The notes below the pieces were generated by a model. The model did not search any database and was not told the DNA's origin. It saw only the letters and a list, made by a program, of their open reading frames with translations. Source: Flavobacterium sandaracinum (GTDB lineage Bacteria; Bacteroidota; Bacteroidia; Flavobacteriales; Flavobacteriaceae). From it: 64,000 nt of DNA. Location of the stretch: assembly GCF_004349135.1 (NCBI RefSeq), contig NZ_SMFN01000006.1, positions 594 through 64,593 on the forward strand. The letters are read 5' to 3'. Position 1 is the stretch's first letter. Each line of letters starts with the position of its first letter. A program made the position numbers and the translations under genes. Shown piece by piece: positions 63,723-64,000 of this stretch.

Positions 63723-64000
63723 ATGAGAAAGTATTTGTTGATACTACTGGTGCTTATATGTTGCAGAATTAGTGCTCAAAAAAGCGTTAAAATCACTTAT
63801 GAACAAAAATTTTTCTACAGCGATGCTTTTTTTAATCAAGTTCCAGGTGGTGCTAGTGAAGAATTTAAAGCTGCTTTCAGGAAGCCTAAAGTCTTTGAGT
63901 TGACAAACAACAGTGAGTACTCACTATTTAAAAGTACAGCCGAAAAAGACATAGTAATACCCTCTTCAGAAGTTAGTACAGCAACAGATATAAATAGAGG
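63723..64000 (+). CDS. GLPGLI family protein 4, partial
   Basis: The first 92 codons are present and the gene runs off the right edge. A signal peptide (MRKYLLILLVLICCRISAQ) is followed by SVKITYEQKFFYSDAFF, the usual first strand of GLPGLI proteins, and FELTNNSEYSLFKS. The GLPGLI motif itself would lie beyond the window, so the call rests on the N-terminus and on the preceding peptide gene. Confidence 0.65.
   Translation, partial: MRKYLLILLVLICCRISAQKSVKITYEQKFFYSDAFFNQVPGGASEEFKAAFRKPKVFELTNNSEYSLFKSTAEKDIVIPSSEVSTATDINR

Overview
The window looks like a chromosome segment of a Flavobacterium-type member of the Bacteroidota. The DNA is AT-rich. Many genes are preceded by the Bacteroidetes -7 box TAnnTTTG rather than a strong Shine-Dalgarno. 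The proteins include type IX secretion sorting domains, a PorP/SprF protein, GLPGLI proteins, class I DXP synthase and a complete thi operon under a TPP riboswitch. No rRNA, tRNA, CRISPR array, prophage or intact insertion sequence was seen.

Layout. 1-4905: the 3' end of a giant repeat adhesin with a gliding/T9SS C-terminal domain, then its SprF-like partner and a PD40/OmpA lipoprotein-like protein. 5.1-5.45 kb: a decayed Lys/Ala-rich reading frame. 5.5-12.3 kb: a large outer-membrane barrel protein, aspartokinase, a GNAT acetyltransferase and fructose-bisphosphatase. 12.3-18.9 kb: TerB-like protein, HupE-like protein, dCMP deaminase, S41 protease, FAD oxidoreductase, MarC and two conserved flavobacterial proteins. 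19.2-25.5 kb: nucleotide metabolism (nrdB, nrdA, dgt) with a predicted small RNA and a small ORF between them. 25.6-33.8 kb: secreted M36 protease, DUF3078 protein, dxs, tadA, ahcY. 34-41.1 kb: phosphopantetheinyl transferase, GGGP synthase, pnuC, a NadR-kinase/DUF4301 fusion, arfB, then a TPP riboswitch in front of a TonB-dependent receptor.

41.3-48.3 kb is the most unusual part. It is a tandem array of modules, each built from a small secreted peptide, a GLPGLI protein and a TonB-receptor-like barrel. Two of the three barrels have been deleted down to identical 25-codon stubs. The promoter/leader of the peptide genes is repeated ahead of the gene at 47910 and, more weakly, in front of a second peptide-GLPGLI cassette that runs off the right edge (63369-64000).

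48.5-63.1 kb: a Rieske-like lipoprotein, greA with a terminator hairpin in its leader, a HIT protein, a transglutaminase-like protein, a histidine kinase, flavin reductase, DUF3127 protein and aat. Then comes the thiamin operon on the minus strand (riboswitch, thiS, thiC, tenI/thiE-like, thiD, thiE, thiG, thiH, thiF), followed by tag and a queuosine-precursor transporter. A family of hairpin-bearing interspersed repeats (five copies recognised) sits in the intergenic gaps.
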